Assembly: GCA_943362175.1 (NCBI GenBank)
Contig: CALRIU020000005.1
Coordinates: 248,001-312,000 of the forward strand
Origin: UBA4416 sp943362175
Lineage (GTDB): Bacteria; Bacteroidota; Bacteroidia; B-17B0; Aurantibacillaceae
Length of the DNA stretch: 64,000 nucleotides
Direction of reading: 5' to 3'
Position numbers and translations under genes: made by a program. Each line of letters starts with the position of its first letter. Position 1 is the stretch's first letter. The notes under the pieces were generated by a model. It did no database searches. It saw only the letters and a list, made by a program, of their open reading frames with translations, and had not been told where the DNA came from. Shown here piece by piece: positions 15,866 to 25,421 of this stretch.

Positions 15866-17314
15866 ATGGCAAGAGTAAAAATTAAAGACGTTTTAAAAGG
15901 CGATCTCATCGATCAGACGATCCATGTGAAAGGTTGGGTACGAACATTCCGCAATACATCATTCATCGCCATGAATGATGGCTCTTGCATCCATAATCTC
16001 CAGGCGGTAGTCAATTACGAAACCACTGATCCCGAAATCCTGAAACGCATAACACCGGGCGCCTGCATCGGCGTGACCGGCAAGCTCGTCGCCTCAACAG
16101 GCAAAGGGCAAAACGTAGAGATCGTGGTATCGGAGATCGAGGTATACGGCGATGCGGAATCTGATGTAAGCAAGCCGAATGTATTTCCATTGCAACCTAA
16201 AAAGCACTCGCTGGAATACCTGCGTGAGATCGCTCACCTGCGCTTCCGCACCAACGTGTTCGGTGCCGTGTTCAGGGTGCGCCATACGCTGGCTTACGCC
16301 ATTCATAAATTTTTCAACGATAAGGGATTCTTATACCTGCACACGCCGATCATTACGAGCAGCGATGCCGAAGGCGCGGGTGAGATGTTCCGCGTGACAA
16401 CCCTGGATGCCAAAAACCCACCGCTGACAGAAAGCGGCGAGGTGGATTTCAGGCAGGACTTTTTCGGCAAGGCCACCAACCTCACGGTATCCGGGCAGCT
16501 GGAAGGCGAGCTGGGCGCGATGGCTTTCAGCGATGTGTATACTTTCGGTCCGACTTTCCGCGCCGAAAATTCCAACACGGCCAGGCACCTGGCGGAGTTC
16601 TGGATGATAGAGCCGGAGATGGCTTTCTACGACCTGAAAGACAACATGGCTTTAGCGGAAGAGATGCTGAAATACGTGATCAAATATGCCCTGGAGCACA
16701 ATGCCGACGACATCGGGTTCTTATCGCAACGCCTGAAAGAGGAAGAGCAAAGCAAGCCGCAGAACGAGCGCAGTGAGCTGGGCCTTCTGGAAAAGCTGAA
16801 CTTTTGCCTGGAGAATGAATTTGCAAAAATCACCTATACCGAGGCGATCGACATCCTGCGCGAGTCGAACCACAACAAGAAAAAGAAGTTCCAGTACATC
16901 GTGGAAGGCTGGGGAACCGATCTCCAAAGCGAACACGAGCGCTACCTGGTAGAAAAGCATTTCAAAAAGCCGGTGATCCTGACCGATTATCCGAAAGACA
17001 TCAAGTCCTTTTACATGCGCATGAACGACGATGGCAAAACGGTAGCGGCGATGGATATTTTATTCCCGGGCATCGGCGAGATCATCGGTGGCTCACAGCG
17101 TGAAGAGCGTTTGGAGAAGCTGGAAGGCCGCATGAAAGAGATGCACATTCCAACGGAAGAGATGAGCTGGTACCTGGATACGCGCCGCTTCGGCTCCTGC
17201 CCGCACGCAGGCTTCGGCTTAGGCTTCGAGCGCCTGGTGCTCTTCGTAACGGGCATGACCAACATCCGCGACGTGATCGCTTTCCCGAGAACTCCGAATA
17301 ACTGCGAGTTTTAG
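15866..17314 (+). CDS. asnS: Asparagine--tRNA ligase
   Basis: A 482-aa cytoplasmic class IIb aminoacyl-tRNA synthetase that charges tRNA-Asn. The N-terminal OB-fold anticodon-binding domain covers residues 1-110 (IHVKGWVRTFRNTSFIAMND). The catalytic domain has class II motif 2 (TFGPTFRAENSNTARHLAEF, about 229-248) and motif 3 (GFGLGFERLVLFVTG near 450-464, ending RDVIAFPRTP). The motif 2 to motif 3 spacing contains the insert common in bacterial AsnS. Length is normal. It is a monocistronic-looking gene between a repeat-rich gap and a strong hairpin at 17328-17368. Confidence 0.97.
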   Translation: MARVKIKDVLKGDLIDQTIHVKGWVRTFRNTSFIAMNDGSCIHNLQAVVNYETTDPEILKRITPGACIGVTGKLVASTGKGQNVEIVVSEIEVYGDAESDVSKPNVFPLQPKKHSLEYLREIAHLRFRTNVFGAVFRVRHTLAYAIHKFFNDKGFLYLHTPIITSSDAEGAGEMFRVTTLDAKNPPLTESGEVDFRQDFFGKATNLTVSGQLEGELGAMAFSDVYTFGPTFRAENSNTARHLAEFWMIEPEMAFYDLKDNMALAEEMLKYVIKYALEHNADDIGFLSQRLKEEEQSKPQNERSELGLLEKLNFCLENEFAKITYTEAIDILRESNHNKKKKFQYIVEGWGTDLQSEHERYLVEKHFKKPVILTDYPKDIKSFYMRMNDDGKTVAAMDILFPGIGEIIGGSQREERLEKLEGRMKEMHIPTEEMSWYLDTRRFGSCPHAGFGLGFERLVLFVTGMTNIRDVIAFPRTPNNCEF

Positions 17315-17327
17315 TTCTGTTTATTTA

Positions 17328-17368
17328 CCCCAGCCCTTCCAGGTTTCAGAAACCTGGAAGGGCTGGGG
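17328..17368 (+). terminator. Very long perfect hairpin downstream of asnS
   Basis: A 41-base palindrome: 20-base arms beginning CCCCAGCCCTTCC and ending GGAAGGGCTGGGG meet at one central A, giving a stem of about 18 pairs with a small loop. It lies 13 bases after the asnS stop and 23 bases before the next start. It lacks a long T-run, so it may be a terminator, an RNA stabiliser or a mobile palindromic repeat. Confidence 0.6.
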
Positions 17369-17391
17369 TTTGACGTTTAAAAACCAAGCCC

Positions 17392-19458
17392 ATGAAAAAA
17401 AGCCTTGCTGTTCTTTTTACCTCACTAACAACCATCGCCGTGAGCCAGACCAAACCCCACTATCCCGCCACAGCAGCCATCCCGGTAAGGGATACGCTTC
17501 ACCATGTATTACTCACGGACAACTACCGCTGGCTCGAGGATGCCAAAGATCCTAAGGTGGAAGCCTGGACGAAGCAACAACATGAGTTCACCCTGGACTA
17601 TTTAAAGAAAACCCAGAAGCCGCACCCCGATCTGCAAAAGAGCGTGGAGGAATACCTCGACATGGATTATGAAGGGCCTTTGGACAAGCACGCCAAACGC
17701 GTATTTCAAACCGTGAAGCGCAAGGGTGACAAGCAATACAAATTGTACACGATCCTGGGAACGGAGAAAAAGCTGATCTGGGATCCGGTGGCCATCGATC
17801 CTTCGGGCAACACATCGACCTCGGGCACGCAGTACACCTATAACGGCGACATGGCTGCCATCACGGCCCAAACGGGAGGCGGAGAGATCTCGACCTTATA
17901 CATCATCGATACCAAAAACGGAAAAGTATTGTACAAGCCTTTGGAAAATGTGTTTGGCTTTTCCTTTACCAAAGATCAGCAGCATGGCTACGTGACGATC
18001 CGTACGAAAGAGGACATCGACCAACAGAAGCCTCTGAAAACCTATTACTGGAAGCTTGGAGAACCCTTCAGCAAAGCCAAAGTGATCGGCACAACGAAGG
18101 ATGCCAAGAACAGCTTTTTTATTTACGATAACCGCTACAGCGATGTGACCTTTTCGGGTGAAAGCGATTTTTACGCCAACTCCCTGCACATCAAAAAAAC
18201 AGGTACTGCCGGCGAAGGCAGGCAGATCTACAAAAGCGATAAGCACAGCGCTTATCCTTTTGCCAAAGGAAATACCTTTTATGTGCTGACGAACGACCAC
18301 GCGCCGAATTACAGGCTGATGATGGGAAGCGTGGACAATCCTGATTTTACAAACTGGAAAGACCTCATCCCTGAAAACGAAAACGTGAAGCAGGATTATA
18401 GTGTGACCAATACACACATCATTGTGCAGGAGAAAAAAGACATCATCAGCTCTCTACTCTTGTACGACCTCAACGGAAAGTTTGAGAAAAAGCTGGAGCT
18501 CCCTGAAGCCGGTGATGTGGCGGGCCTGAGCTATGATGCCGAAGAGGATTCCGTGTATGTGACTCTCAGCACTTTTACATCCACTACAAAGACCTATGTG
18601 GCCTCCGCCAAAGATTTCAAATGGCGTTTGTACTACCAGCGCATCCTGCCTATCAACATGGATAACATCGTTGGTGAAATTAAATTCTACAAATCCAAAG
18701 ACAGCACCAGGGTTCCGGTATTCGTCATCCATAAAAAAGGCATCAAGATGGATGGCAACAATCCTACGCTCCTCACGGCTTACGGCGGCTTTAACGTAGG
18801 GATCTCCGTACACTATTATGGCTTCTACTCCAATTTCCTGAACAACGGCGGCGTTGTGGTGCAGGCAGGCATCCGCGGCGGAGATGAATACGGCGAGCAA
18901 TGGCACCGGGATGGCATGCTGAATAAAAAGCAAAACTGCTTCGACGATTTCAATGCCTGCGCGGAGTGGCTGATTGCCAGCAAATATACCAACTCACAGA
19001 AACTGGTAGCGATGGGCGGCAGCAACGGCGGCCTGCTGATGGGTGCTATCGCCACGCAGCGACCCGATCTGTACAAGGCCATCGTGTGCCAGGTGCCTCT
19101 GCTGGATATGATCCGCTACCACAAATTTTTAATTGCCCGCTACTGGATCCCGGAATACGGCTCTTCCGAAAACGAAGAAGACTTCCGCTGGCTGCTGCGC
19201 TACTCGCCTTATCAGAACATCCGCAAAGGCGTTAACCTGCCCAACATGCTGGTGACTACCGGCGCCAACGAAAGCCGCGTGGACCCGATGAATGCCAAGA
19301 AGTTTGTAGCGGCCCTGCAAAACAACGACGGGCAGGAAAGCCCTGTACTCCTGTATGTAGACTATAACAGCGGGCATGGCAGCGGACAAAATACCAAGCA
19401 GTCTATCGAAAACTGGACTTTTACCTTCGAGTACATCATGAACCAATTGGGGATGTAA
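17392..19458 (+). CDS. Secreted prolyl oligopeptidase (S9A family)
   Basis: A 688-aa serine peptidase expected to cleave short peptides after proline. A signal peptide is present (MKKSLAVLFTSLTTIAVSQ), so it is probably periplasmic, as is common for Bacteroidota homologues. The N-terminal S9A helical start (DNYRWLEDAKDPKVEAWTKQ) leads to a seven-bladed propeller (about 85-440) and the C-terminal alpha/beta hydrolase domain. The catalytic triad is visible: Ser544 in GGSNGGLLMG, Asp631 in ESRVDPMNA and His662 in SGHGSG. The RGG of AGIRGGDEYGE is also typical. Length is near the family norm of 700. No obvious operon partner. Confidence 0.95.
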   Translation: MKKSLAVLFTSLTTIAVSQTKPHYPATAAIPVRDTLHHVLLTDNYRWLEDAKDPKVEAWTKQQHEFTLDYLKKTQKPHPDLQKSVEEYLDMDYEGPLDKHAKRVFQTVKRKGDKQYKLYTILGTEKKLIWDPVAIDPSGNTSTSGTQYTYNGDMAAITAQTGGGEISTLYIIDTKNGKVLYKPLENVFGFSFTKDQQHGYVTIRTKEDIDQQKPLKTYYWKLGEPFSKAKVIGTTKDAKNSFFIYDNRYSDVTFSGESDFYANSLHIKKTGTAGEGRQIYKSDKHSAYPFAKGNTFYVLTNDHAPNYRLMMGSVDNPDFTNWKDLIPENENVKQDYSVTNTHIIVQEKKDIISSLLLYDLNGKFEKKLELPEAGDVAGLSYDAEEDSVYVTLSTFTSTTKTYVASAKDFKWRLYYQRILPINMDNIVGEIKFYKSKDSTRVPVFVIHKKGIKMDGNNPTLLTAYGGFNVGISVHYYGFYSNFLNNGGVVVQAGIRGGDEYGEQWHRDGMLNKKQNCFDDFNACAEWLIASKYTNSQKLVAMGGSNGGLLMGAIATQRPDLYKAIVCQVPLLDMIRYHKFLIARYWIPEYGSSENEEDFRWLLRYSPYQNIRKGVNLPNMLVTTGANESRVDPMNAKKFVAALQNNDGQESPVLLYVDYNSGHGSGQNTKQSIENWTFTFEYIMNQLGM

Positions 19459-19554
19459 CTTATACCTGATTTCAGGGATTTTGAAGGCCGGAAGGCCGGT
19501 GGTAGCAATAAATGAAGGAATACCTGCGTTAGGTAATCGACTACTGAAAATGAT

Positions 19555-20073
19555 ATGACGAAACTCCTGCCCTCCTGTTTAGCGTTTATTCTTTACACCT
19601 CTCTTCTGCATGCCCAGCCTAAAGCGGCCGAAGCGGAAAAGGAAATCACCAACGTCATGCATGATTTTATGCAGGCCATTATGAATAAAGACAGCGTGAC
19701 GTTCTACAGCTTATTTCATGTAGAGCCCATTGCCTGGGCCGGAACCTATAAGGACAAAACACAGGCTACCCGATTACAGAAGAACAGCAAGGCAAAAAGC
19801 TATTTTAGGGACGACTACAAAGATTTTATTCGTGGGATCATCGGTGATAAGGAATCCAGCGAGGAGAAGTTTTACAATGTGAAGATTGTATGCGATGAAA
19901 GCATCGCCAGCCTGAGCTTTGACTACAGCTTTTGGTTTGATGGTAAAAAAAGCAACTGGGGAAAGGAAAGCTGGGGACTCATTAAAACAGAGGGAAAATG
20001 GAAAATTACCAGCGTCTTATTTTCTATGGAATTTGAGAACATTAACCCCGAACCTGAGCGGAAAGGTTTTTGA
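19555..20073 (+). CDS. Secreted NTF2-like (SnoaL/DUF4440-type) protein
   Basis: A 172-aa protein with a signal peptide (residues 1-20, ending SLLHAQ). The mature part reads as a cone-shaped NTF2-like fold: helix EITNVMHDFMQAIMNKDSVTFYSLF, then FYNVKIVCDESIASLSFDYSFWFDG and the terminal strand pair WGLIKTEGKWKITSVLFSMEF. Such proteins are scavenger or binding domains or small enzymes; no catalytic residues can be assigned here. It starts 96 bases after the peptidase and converges on the flavoprotein gene, whose stop is only 22 bases away. Function unknown. Confidence 0.75.
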   Translation: MTKLLPSCLAFILYTSLLHAQPKAAEAEKEITNVMHDFMQAIMNKDSVTFYSLFHVEPIAWAGTYKDKTQATRLQKNSKAKSYFRDDYKDFIRGIIGDKESSEEKFYNVKIVCDESIASLSFDYSFWFDGKKSNWGKESWGLIKTEGKWKITSVLFSMEFENINPEPERKGF

Positions 20074-20095
20074 AACCCAAACCCCCGCCAGCTAC

Positions 20096-21298
20096 TTAAC
20101 TCTCCTGAGTATTTAGGTGCTTCGCCAGGGCATAGCCCATACTGAAACAGGCCTGCAACAGGTACCCGCCGGTAGACGCATCCCAGTCGATCATTTCACC
20201 GATGGCATAATGCCCCGGCAGTTTTTTCAGTTCGAGATCGTCACTCAGCTCTTCAGGGGCAATGCCACCGACCGTTGAAATAGCTTCGTCGATGGGCGCT
20301 AGTCCGCAAACCGTTAGTTGAAGGTTTTTAATAGCAGCAGCAAGGTGCTCCGGGCTGTTGTATTCTTCCTTAGTGGTGTGCCTCTTCAACAGCTCCGTTT
20401 GTACCGGCGTGAGGTTCAGCTTTTTTTCCAGGACATCTTTTACCGATAATTTCCCTTTGTTCTCTAAGCGGGCTGTTATCTCCGGCAGATCCAGATCCGG
20501 CTTCAGGTCGATGACTAAGGATGCGCTGCCTTGTTCTGAAAGGGCTTTGCGGACAGCGCCGCTTAACGGATACACGCCGCTTCCCTCAATCCCGAACTCC
20601 GTGAGGATGGCTTCCCCTTTTCGCGCGAGTGCTCCACAGCGGAACTCCACATTTTTCAGCGCGCTGCCGGCATATATTTGTATAAAGTCTTTATCCCAAT
20701 TGACCTGGTAAGCACAGTTGGAAGGAGAGAAAGGATTGATCCGGATTCCGTTTTGCGCAAGATAGCTTGCCCAACCACCATCGCTGCCTGTCACTTTCCA
20801 GCTGGCGCCACCGGTGGCAAATACAACAAGGTCCGGTTTCAGGGCGACAGGCTTTCCCTGGTGGTCAAACCAAAGCGCTTCTTCCTGCCAGCCTTTCCAC
20901 TCGTGCTGGTAATGCAGGGTTACATTGTTCTTCAACAGCTGCGCTTCGATCGCTTTCAGTACTTCAATGGGCTTGATGCCTTTCACCGGAAATACCCGCT
21001 TGCTGGTGCCCACATAGGTTTCAATACCGATGGCCTTCAACCACTCGCGGAAATCTGAATTGGAAAAAGCCTGCAGGAATGGATGGATAAAGGCTTTGGG
21101 AGTATAACGGTCTGCAAACTGCCTGACTTCTTCCGAATGCGTGAGGTTGAAGCCTCCTTTTCCGGCCACCAGGAACTTGCGCCCTAAGGCCGCATTTTTT
21201 TCATAGATGGAAATGTCATACCTGCCGGAATCCAGGCGGCAAGCCAGCATCAGGGCTGCAGGGCCGCCTCCGATAATAGCTATGGTCGGTTTATGCAT
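20096..21298 (-). CDS. FAD-dependent oxidoreductase of the HI0933/BaiN-like flavoprotein family
   Basis: A 400-aa cytoplasmic flavoprotein. I chose the ATG at 21298, which places the dinucleotide-binding motif IAIIGGGPAAL at residues 6-16; the frame is open to 21553 but the extra 85 residues are non-protein-like and antisense to the M20 gene. The family signature KFLVAGKGGFNLTHSE is present near 45-60, with RVFPVKGIKP, VFATGGASWKVTGSDG and the C-terminal GGIAPEEL...DASTGGYLLQACFSMGYALA. These features match the family often annotated as a PP4765-type or BaiN-like flavoprotein. Its reaction is not established. It follows the M20 peptidase gene with a strong hairpin in between. Confidence 0.88.
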   Translation of the reverse strand: MHKPTIAIIGGGPAALMLACRLDSGRYDISIYEKNAALGRKFLVAGKGGFNLTHSEEVRQFADRYTPKAFIHPFLQAFSNSDFREWLKAIGIETYVGTSKRVFPVKGIKPIEVLKAIEAQLLKNNVTLHYQHEWKGWQEEALWFDHQGKPVALKPDLVVFATGGASWKVTGSDGGWASYLAQNGIRINPFSPSNCAYQVNWDKDFIQIYAGSALKNVEFRCGALARKGEAILTEFGIEGSGVYPLSGAVRKALSEQGSASLVIDLKPDLDLPEITARLENKGKLSVKDVLEKKLNLTPVQTELLKRHTTKEEYNSPEHLAAAIKNLQLTVCGLAPIDEAISTVGGIAPEELSDDLELKKLPGHYAIGEMIDWDASTGGYLLQACFSMGYALAKHLNTQES

Positions 21299-21304
21299 TG
21301 TTGT

Positions 21305-21337
21305 AACTCTCCCAAAGTTTGGAACTTTGGGAGAGTT
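21305..21337 (-). terminator. Perfect 15-bp hairpin after the M20 peptidase gene
   Basis: The arms AACTCTCCCAAAGTT (21305-21319) and AACTTTGGGAGAGTT (21323-21337) are exact inverse complements around a 3-base loop. It sits between the stop of the M20 peptidase gene and the start of the flavoprotein gene, both on the minus strand. The right-hand T-run is short, so it could also be a palindromic repeat. Confidence 0.6.
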
Positions 21338-21347
21338 TGCTGGAATA

Positions 21348-22736
21348 TTAAGCGGTAAAATATTTATAGAACAAAGGAATCGTTTCGATGCCCTTGTAGT
21401 AATTGAACAATCCGTAGTGCTCATTCGGCGAGTGCAGCGCATCGCTGTCCAAACCGAAGCCGAATAAAATACTGTCGAGACCAAGCTCTTTCTTGAACAG
21501 CGCAACGATAGGAATACTGCCGCCTCCGCGTGTCGGGATCGGTTTCTTGCCATAGGTTTCTTCCATGGCTTTGCTGGCGGCCAGAAACCCTTTTGATGTA
21601 ATAGGAACCACCACCGGCTCTCCGCCGTGATGGGCAGTTACTTTTACCTTCACCGATTTCGGAGCGATGCTCTCAAAATGCTTTTTGAATAAATTGCTGA
21701 TCTCTTCCGAGCTTTGATGAGGCACCAGGCGCATGGAGATCTTCGCAAAGGCCTTGGACGGTAATACCGTTTTGGCACCTTCACCGGTATAACCACCCCA
21801 GATGCCGTTTACATCCAGTGTGGGGCGAATGCCCGTTCGTTCGTTGGTGGTATAGCCCGCTTCTCCTCTTTCTTCGTCGATGTTCAGGTCTTTTTTGAAA
21901 TCGTTTAAGTTGAAAGGTGCTTTATCAAGCTCCGCGCGTTCTTCTTGGCTTACTTCCTGCACCTTGTCATAAAAACCGGGAATGGTAATGTGATTGTTCT
22001 CGTCATGGCAGGAAGCGATCATTTTGCACAGGATATTGATTGGGTTGGCAACGGCGCCGCCATACACACCGCTGTGCAGGTCGCGGTTCGGGCCTTCCAC
22101 TTCCACTTCCATATAGGCAAGGCCACGCAGGCCCGCATCGATACTCGGTGTGTCGTTGGCAATGATGGAGGTATCGGAAATTAAAATGATGTCGCCTTTC
22201 AGCTTTTCCTTGTTCTCAATGATCCAGGGACCCAGACTCGGCGAGCCGACTTCCTCTTCTCCTTCGATCATGAATTTGACATTGCATGGCAGCGTGTTGG
22301 TTTTCATCATCGTTTCAAAGGCCTTGACATGCATGTACATCTGCCCTTTGTCGTCGCAGGCCCCACGGGCAAAAATAGCACCTTCAGGATGAATGGCCGT
22401 TTTTTTGATCACCGGCTCAAAGGGCGGGGAATCCCACAGGTTGAGCGGATCGGCAGGCTGCACATCATAATGGCCGTAAACGACCACCGTCGGCTTCGCC
22501 GGGTCGATGATCTTTTCGCCATACACTACCGGAAAGCCTTTGGTGGGGCAGATCTCCACCTGGTCCGCGCCGGCTTCCACCAGGCGTTGTTTCACGGCTT
22601 CTGCCGTTTTCTGCACATCCCCCTTGTATTTGGGATCGGCGCTGATGGAAGGGATTTTCAGGAGGTCGAGCAATTCGTTGAGAAAGCGGTCTTTATTGGT
22701 GGATATGTAATCCAGGATCTGTGTTTTTTCCATCAT
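21348..22736 (-). CDS. M20-family metallo-dipeptidase
   Basis: A 462-aa zinc peptidase of the M20 family, dipeptidase branch. The start is the double ATG at 22736/22733; an upstream frame to 22841 adds residues without conservation. Metal and catalytic motifs are in order: VVVYGHYDVQPADP (His ligand and Asp), ARGACDDKGQ (bridging Asp), FMIEGEEEVGSPS (catalytic Glu), the dimerisation-domain motif RDLHSGVYGG, and the terminal LDSDALHSPNEH His ligand. It has no signal peptide, so it is cytoplasmic and probably hydrolyses dipeptides. Upstream lies a divergent cargo gene at 22885. Confidence 0.94.
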   Translation of the reverse strand: MMEKTQILDYISTNKDRFLNELLDLLKIPSISADPKYKGDVQKTAEAVKQRLVEAGADQVEICPTKGFPVVYGEKIIDPAKPTVVVYGHYDVQPADPLNLWDSPPFEPVIKKTAIHPEGAIFARGACDDKGQMYMHVKAFETMMKTNTLPCNVKFMIEGEEEVGSPSLGPWIIENKEKLKGDIILISDTSIIANDTPSIDAGLRGLAYMEVEVEGPNRDLHSGVYGGAVANPINILCKMIASCHDENNHITIPGFYDKVQEVSQEERAELDKAPFNLNDFKKDLNIDEERGEAGYTTNERTGIRPTLDVNGIWGGYTGEGAKTVLPSKAFAKISMRLVPHQSSEEISNLFKKHFESIAPKSVKVKVTAHHGGEPVVVPITSKGFLAASKAMEETYGKKPIPTRGGGSIPIVALFKKELGLDSILFGFGLDSDALHSPNEHYGLFNYYKGIETIPLFYKYFTA

Positions 22737-22884
22737 TTGGGAATTTTCGGGACTAAAGTACTTTATTTTTATATAAAATGCATGTTTCATTGATTGGAAA
22801 ACTGATAATGCTGGCTTTTTTTGCTTAATTTTATTAACCATTAAAAGATAAATGCTCTAAATTCGGTAGGCCTAAAATTGTTCC

Positions 22885-25404
22885 ATGAAATATTTTTGTT
22901 TACTCACCATTATCATGTTTCAGGTCCTGGGATTAAAAGCCCAACTGGTGACATCAAACACCATGACACCCGTCCAGCTGGTGACACAGGTGCTTTTGGG
23001 CCCGGGAGTAACAGCAAATAACATTACCTTTACAGGAGATATCAAGCAACGCACACAATTCAACGCTTCGCCCGGCACCAACCTCGGCATTTCTTCCGGT
23101 GTTTTTTTAAGTACGGGAAACGGCCTAACCAGTTCTGCCAATGGCCCTCAGGGGCCGAATAATTCCGGTTCAACTTCTACAGCTTACTTCACGCCCGGCG
23201 ATGCCTTGCTGGATATCGCGTCGGGCAACCAGACTTTTGATGCGGCCGTTCTCGAATTCGATTTTGTTCCGATGGGCGACTCCGTCAAGTTCAGGTATTC
23301 CTTTGCCTCGGAAGAATACACGGAATTCGTGAATGCCGGCGTGAACGACGTTTTCGGCTTCTTTTTAACCGGACCTAACCCCTCAGGCCCCAACTATGTG
23401 GACCATAACATCGCGTTGGTGCCGTCGACTACCATTCCTGTTTCCATAGACAATGTCAACCACCTGCTTAACACGACCTATTTCAGGAACAACAACAGCA
23501 ATACCATCGACGTGGAATTCGACGGCTTTACCAAGGTGTTGTATGCGCTTGAAAAAGTCGTCTGCGGGCAAACCTACCATATCAAGATCGCTATTGCCGA
23601 CGGTGGCGACGAAGTGTGGGATTCCGGTGTCTTTCTCGAAGGCGGCTCTTTTACCAGTGCAGCGCCCATTTCCGTATCGTCTTCCAATACCAACCTTAAC
23701 TTCAACGACTCTCTTATGCTTGTGGAGGACTGTAACACCAACTGCGTTTACTTTATCCGCCAGGGCAATGTGACGCAGGCCGATTCCTTTGCTTTACAGG
23801 TTGGCGGGAACGCCGTATTGGGAACGGATTACATCCAGCAAAGCAATCCGTCTTTTACCTGGCCTTCCAAAATCTACTTTGCCGCAGGCCAGGACAGCGT
23901 ACAGATCTGCAGTATTTATGCCCTCAACGATAATGTCGCGGAGCCTATCGATACCATCCGCTTCAGCATTACCAGCTATACAACCGGACTATCGGTCTGC
24001 GCCCTGCCTTCCACGGTGAGCTTCAACCTCTACATCAAGGATTACACGCCTATTGTCATCGGCCAGGGCGACAGCTCCTTCTGTAACCAGGTTCCCATAT
24101 TAGTAGCCCATGCAAGCGGTGGCGTTCCTTCCTATGCCTACAGCTGGCAGCCCGGCAACGGTGGTGCTTCCACCTACACTGTGGGGCCGCTCACACAAAC
24201 CACGGTGTTCACGCTCACCGTCAACGATGCCTGTAACATGACCAACATCAAAACGTTTTCGGTCAACATAACACCTACGGTCAGCGTGGCCAGCGTTTCG
24301 GTCTGCGCCGGTGAAGCCGTCGTCTTAAACGCCGCAGGCGCCGCGAGCTATACCTGGAGCACGGGAGCTACCACTAACCCGATCACGGTTTCTCCTCCTG
24401 CTACCACAAGCTATACCGTTACGGGAGCCATAGGGCCTTGTACGCACAGCACGGTTACGACTGTCAACATCATTACTTCTCCTAACATTACCGTGAGCGG
24501 CAACAACAACATTTGCGAAGGGCAGAGCACCTCCCTTTCCGTGACCGGCGCGGCTTCCTATACCTGGAGCACGGGCCAGAATACGTCTTCCATTACGGTC
24601 AGTCCTTCTTCCTCAACAGTGTACCAGGTAAGTGCCGGAACCGGTACTTGTACCGCAAGTGTCAATTACCCGGTAAATGTCACTCCTATTCCTGTAATCG
24701 GAATTGCCGGGTCCGTGATCTGTGCCGGGCAGCAGGCAAGCCTTACCGCAACGGGAGCTGGTAGCTACCAGTGGAGCTCCGGCGAAACAGGTAGCACCAT
24801 CCATCCTTCTCCGACAAGCAATACGACCTATTCGGTAACAGGAGCCAACGGCAGCTGCAGCAATACGGCGGTGTACACCGTTACCGTTACAACCGATACA
24901 CCTCAGCTACTGGCCACAGGACCTTACAAATTCTGTGTGGATACTGTAAGACAGGTTCCCGTAATTGTTGTGAGCAGCAACCCGAACTATGCCATCACCT
25001 GGGCCATTCCTCCCGGCGGTGTTGCTCCGAAAGATACGGTAGGCCATGTGTATTATGTGGCGTCATCGCAGGCCGGCGCGGGTATTTATACGATCACGGT
25101 CACCGACCTGTGCAATCATCAAAGCTCCATCACCGTCGACATCACGATCACCGCCTGCGATATCCAGGTGCCCAACGTGGTGACTGCCAACAATGACAAC
25201 GTCAATGATTATTTCAGGATCCGCGGGCTGGAAAGCTTCACGGGCTCTGCGCTCTCGGTATACAACCGCTGGGGCAAGCAGGTGTATAAAAATGACGATT
25301 ACCGCAACGACTGGAAACCGGATATGAGCTCAGGAACATACTTCTATGTCCTGAACCTGCAGGACGGCAGAAAGTACAACGGGTTTTTTGAACTGTTCAA
25401 TTAA
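22885..25404 (+). CDS. T9SS type B cargo with choice-of-anchor L domain, Ig-like repeats and gliding-motility C-terminal domain
   Basis: An 839-aa secreted protein. The signal peptide is MKYFCLLTIIMFQVLGLKAQ. Residues about 20-265 match the choice-of-anchor L domain (QLVTQVLLGPGVTANNITF, GIFLSTG-like GVFLSTGNG, FDAAVLEFDFVP, FRYSFASEEYTEFV, DVFGFFLTGPNP, WDSGVFLEGGSF). A Calx-beta-like segment follows (VLGTDYIQQ...FAAGQDSVQI), then Ig-like repeats (about 470-670). The end is a type B sorting domain (VPNVVTANNDNVNDYFRI, YNRWGKQVYKN, SGTYFYVLNL) that stops at FELFN, shorter than the KGxVTLxR ending of the other cargos. The next cargo begins 17 bases later. No PorP/SprF gene is adjacent. Confidence 0.92.
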   Translation: MKYFCLLTIIMFQVLGLKAQLVTSNTMTPVQLVTQVLLGPGVTANNITFTGDIKQRTQFNASPGTNLGISSGVFLSTGNGLTSSANGPQGPNNSGSTSTAYFTPGDALLDIASGNQTFDAAVLEFDFVPMGDSVKFRYSFASEEYTEFVNAGVNDVFGFFLTGPNPSGPNYVDHNIALVPSTTIPVSIDNVNHLLNTTYFRNNNSNTIDVEFDGFTKVLYALEKVVCGQTYHIKIAIADGGDEVWDSGVFLEGGSFTSAAPISVSSSNTNLNFNDSLMLVEDCNTNCVYFIRQGNVTQADSFALQVGGNAVLGTDYIQQSNPSFTWPSKIYFAAGQDSVQICSIYALNDNVAEPIDTIRFSITSYTTGLSVCALPSTVSFNLYIKDYTPIVIGQGDSSFCNQVPILVAHASGGVPSYAYSWQPGNGGASTYTVGPLTQTTVFTLTVNDACNMTNIKTFSVNITPTVSVASVSVCAGEAVVLNAAGAASYTWSTGATTNPITVSPPATTSYTVTGAIGPCTHSTVTTVNIITSPNITVSGNNNICEGQSTSLSVTGAASYTWSTGQNTSSITVSPSSSTVYQVSAGTGTCTASVNYPVNVTPIPVIGIAGSVICAGQQASLTATGAGSYQWSSGETGSTIHPSPTSNTTYSVTGANGSCSNTAVYTVTVTTDTPQLLATGPYKFCVDTVRQVPVIVVSSNPNYAITWAIPPGGVAPKDTVGHVYYVASSQAGAGIYTITVTDLCNHQSSITVDITITACDIQVPNVVTANNDNVNDYFRIRGLESFTGSALSVYNRWGKQVYKNDDYRNDWKPDMSSGTYFYVLNLQDGRKYNGFFELFN
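24298..24894 (+). repeat. Three tandem Ig-like repeats within the 839-aa cargo
   Basis: Three units of about 60-65 codons. Each begins with a Cys-containing VCAGEAV / ICEGQST / ICAGQQA motif, continues with a TGAASYTWSTG-like strand (AASYTWSTGA, AASYTWSTGQ, AGSYQWSSGE) and a TxTTYxVTG-like strand, and closes with a second Cys. They are diverged at DNA level, so this is protein-domain duplication, not a recent DNA repeat. Confidence 0.8.
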
Positions 25405-25421
25405 TTTTTTAAAAACAACGC

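Noticed and set aside
20096..21553. Longer 485-aa version of the flavoprotein
   Set aside because: The first 85 residues are antisense to the M20 peptidase gene and include the hairpin at 21305-21337; the FAD motif sits correctly behind the ATG at 21298.
24298..24894. Possible CRISPR or DNA tandem repeat
   Set aside because: The periodicity is at protein level (Ig-like modules); DNA units are diverged and there are no spacers.
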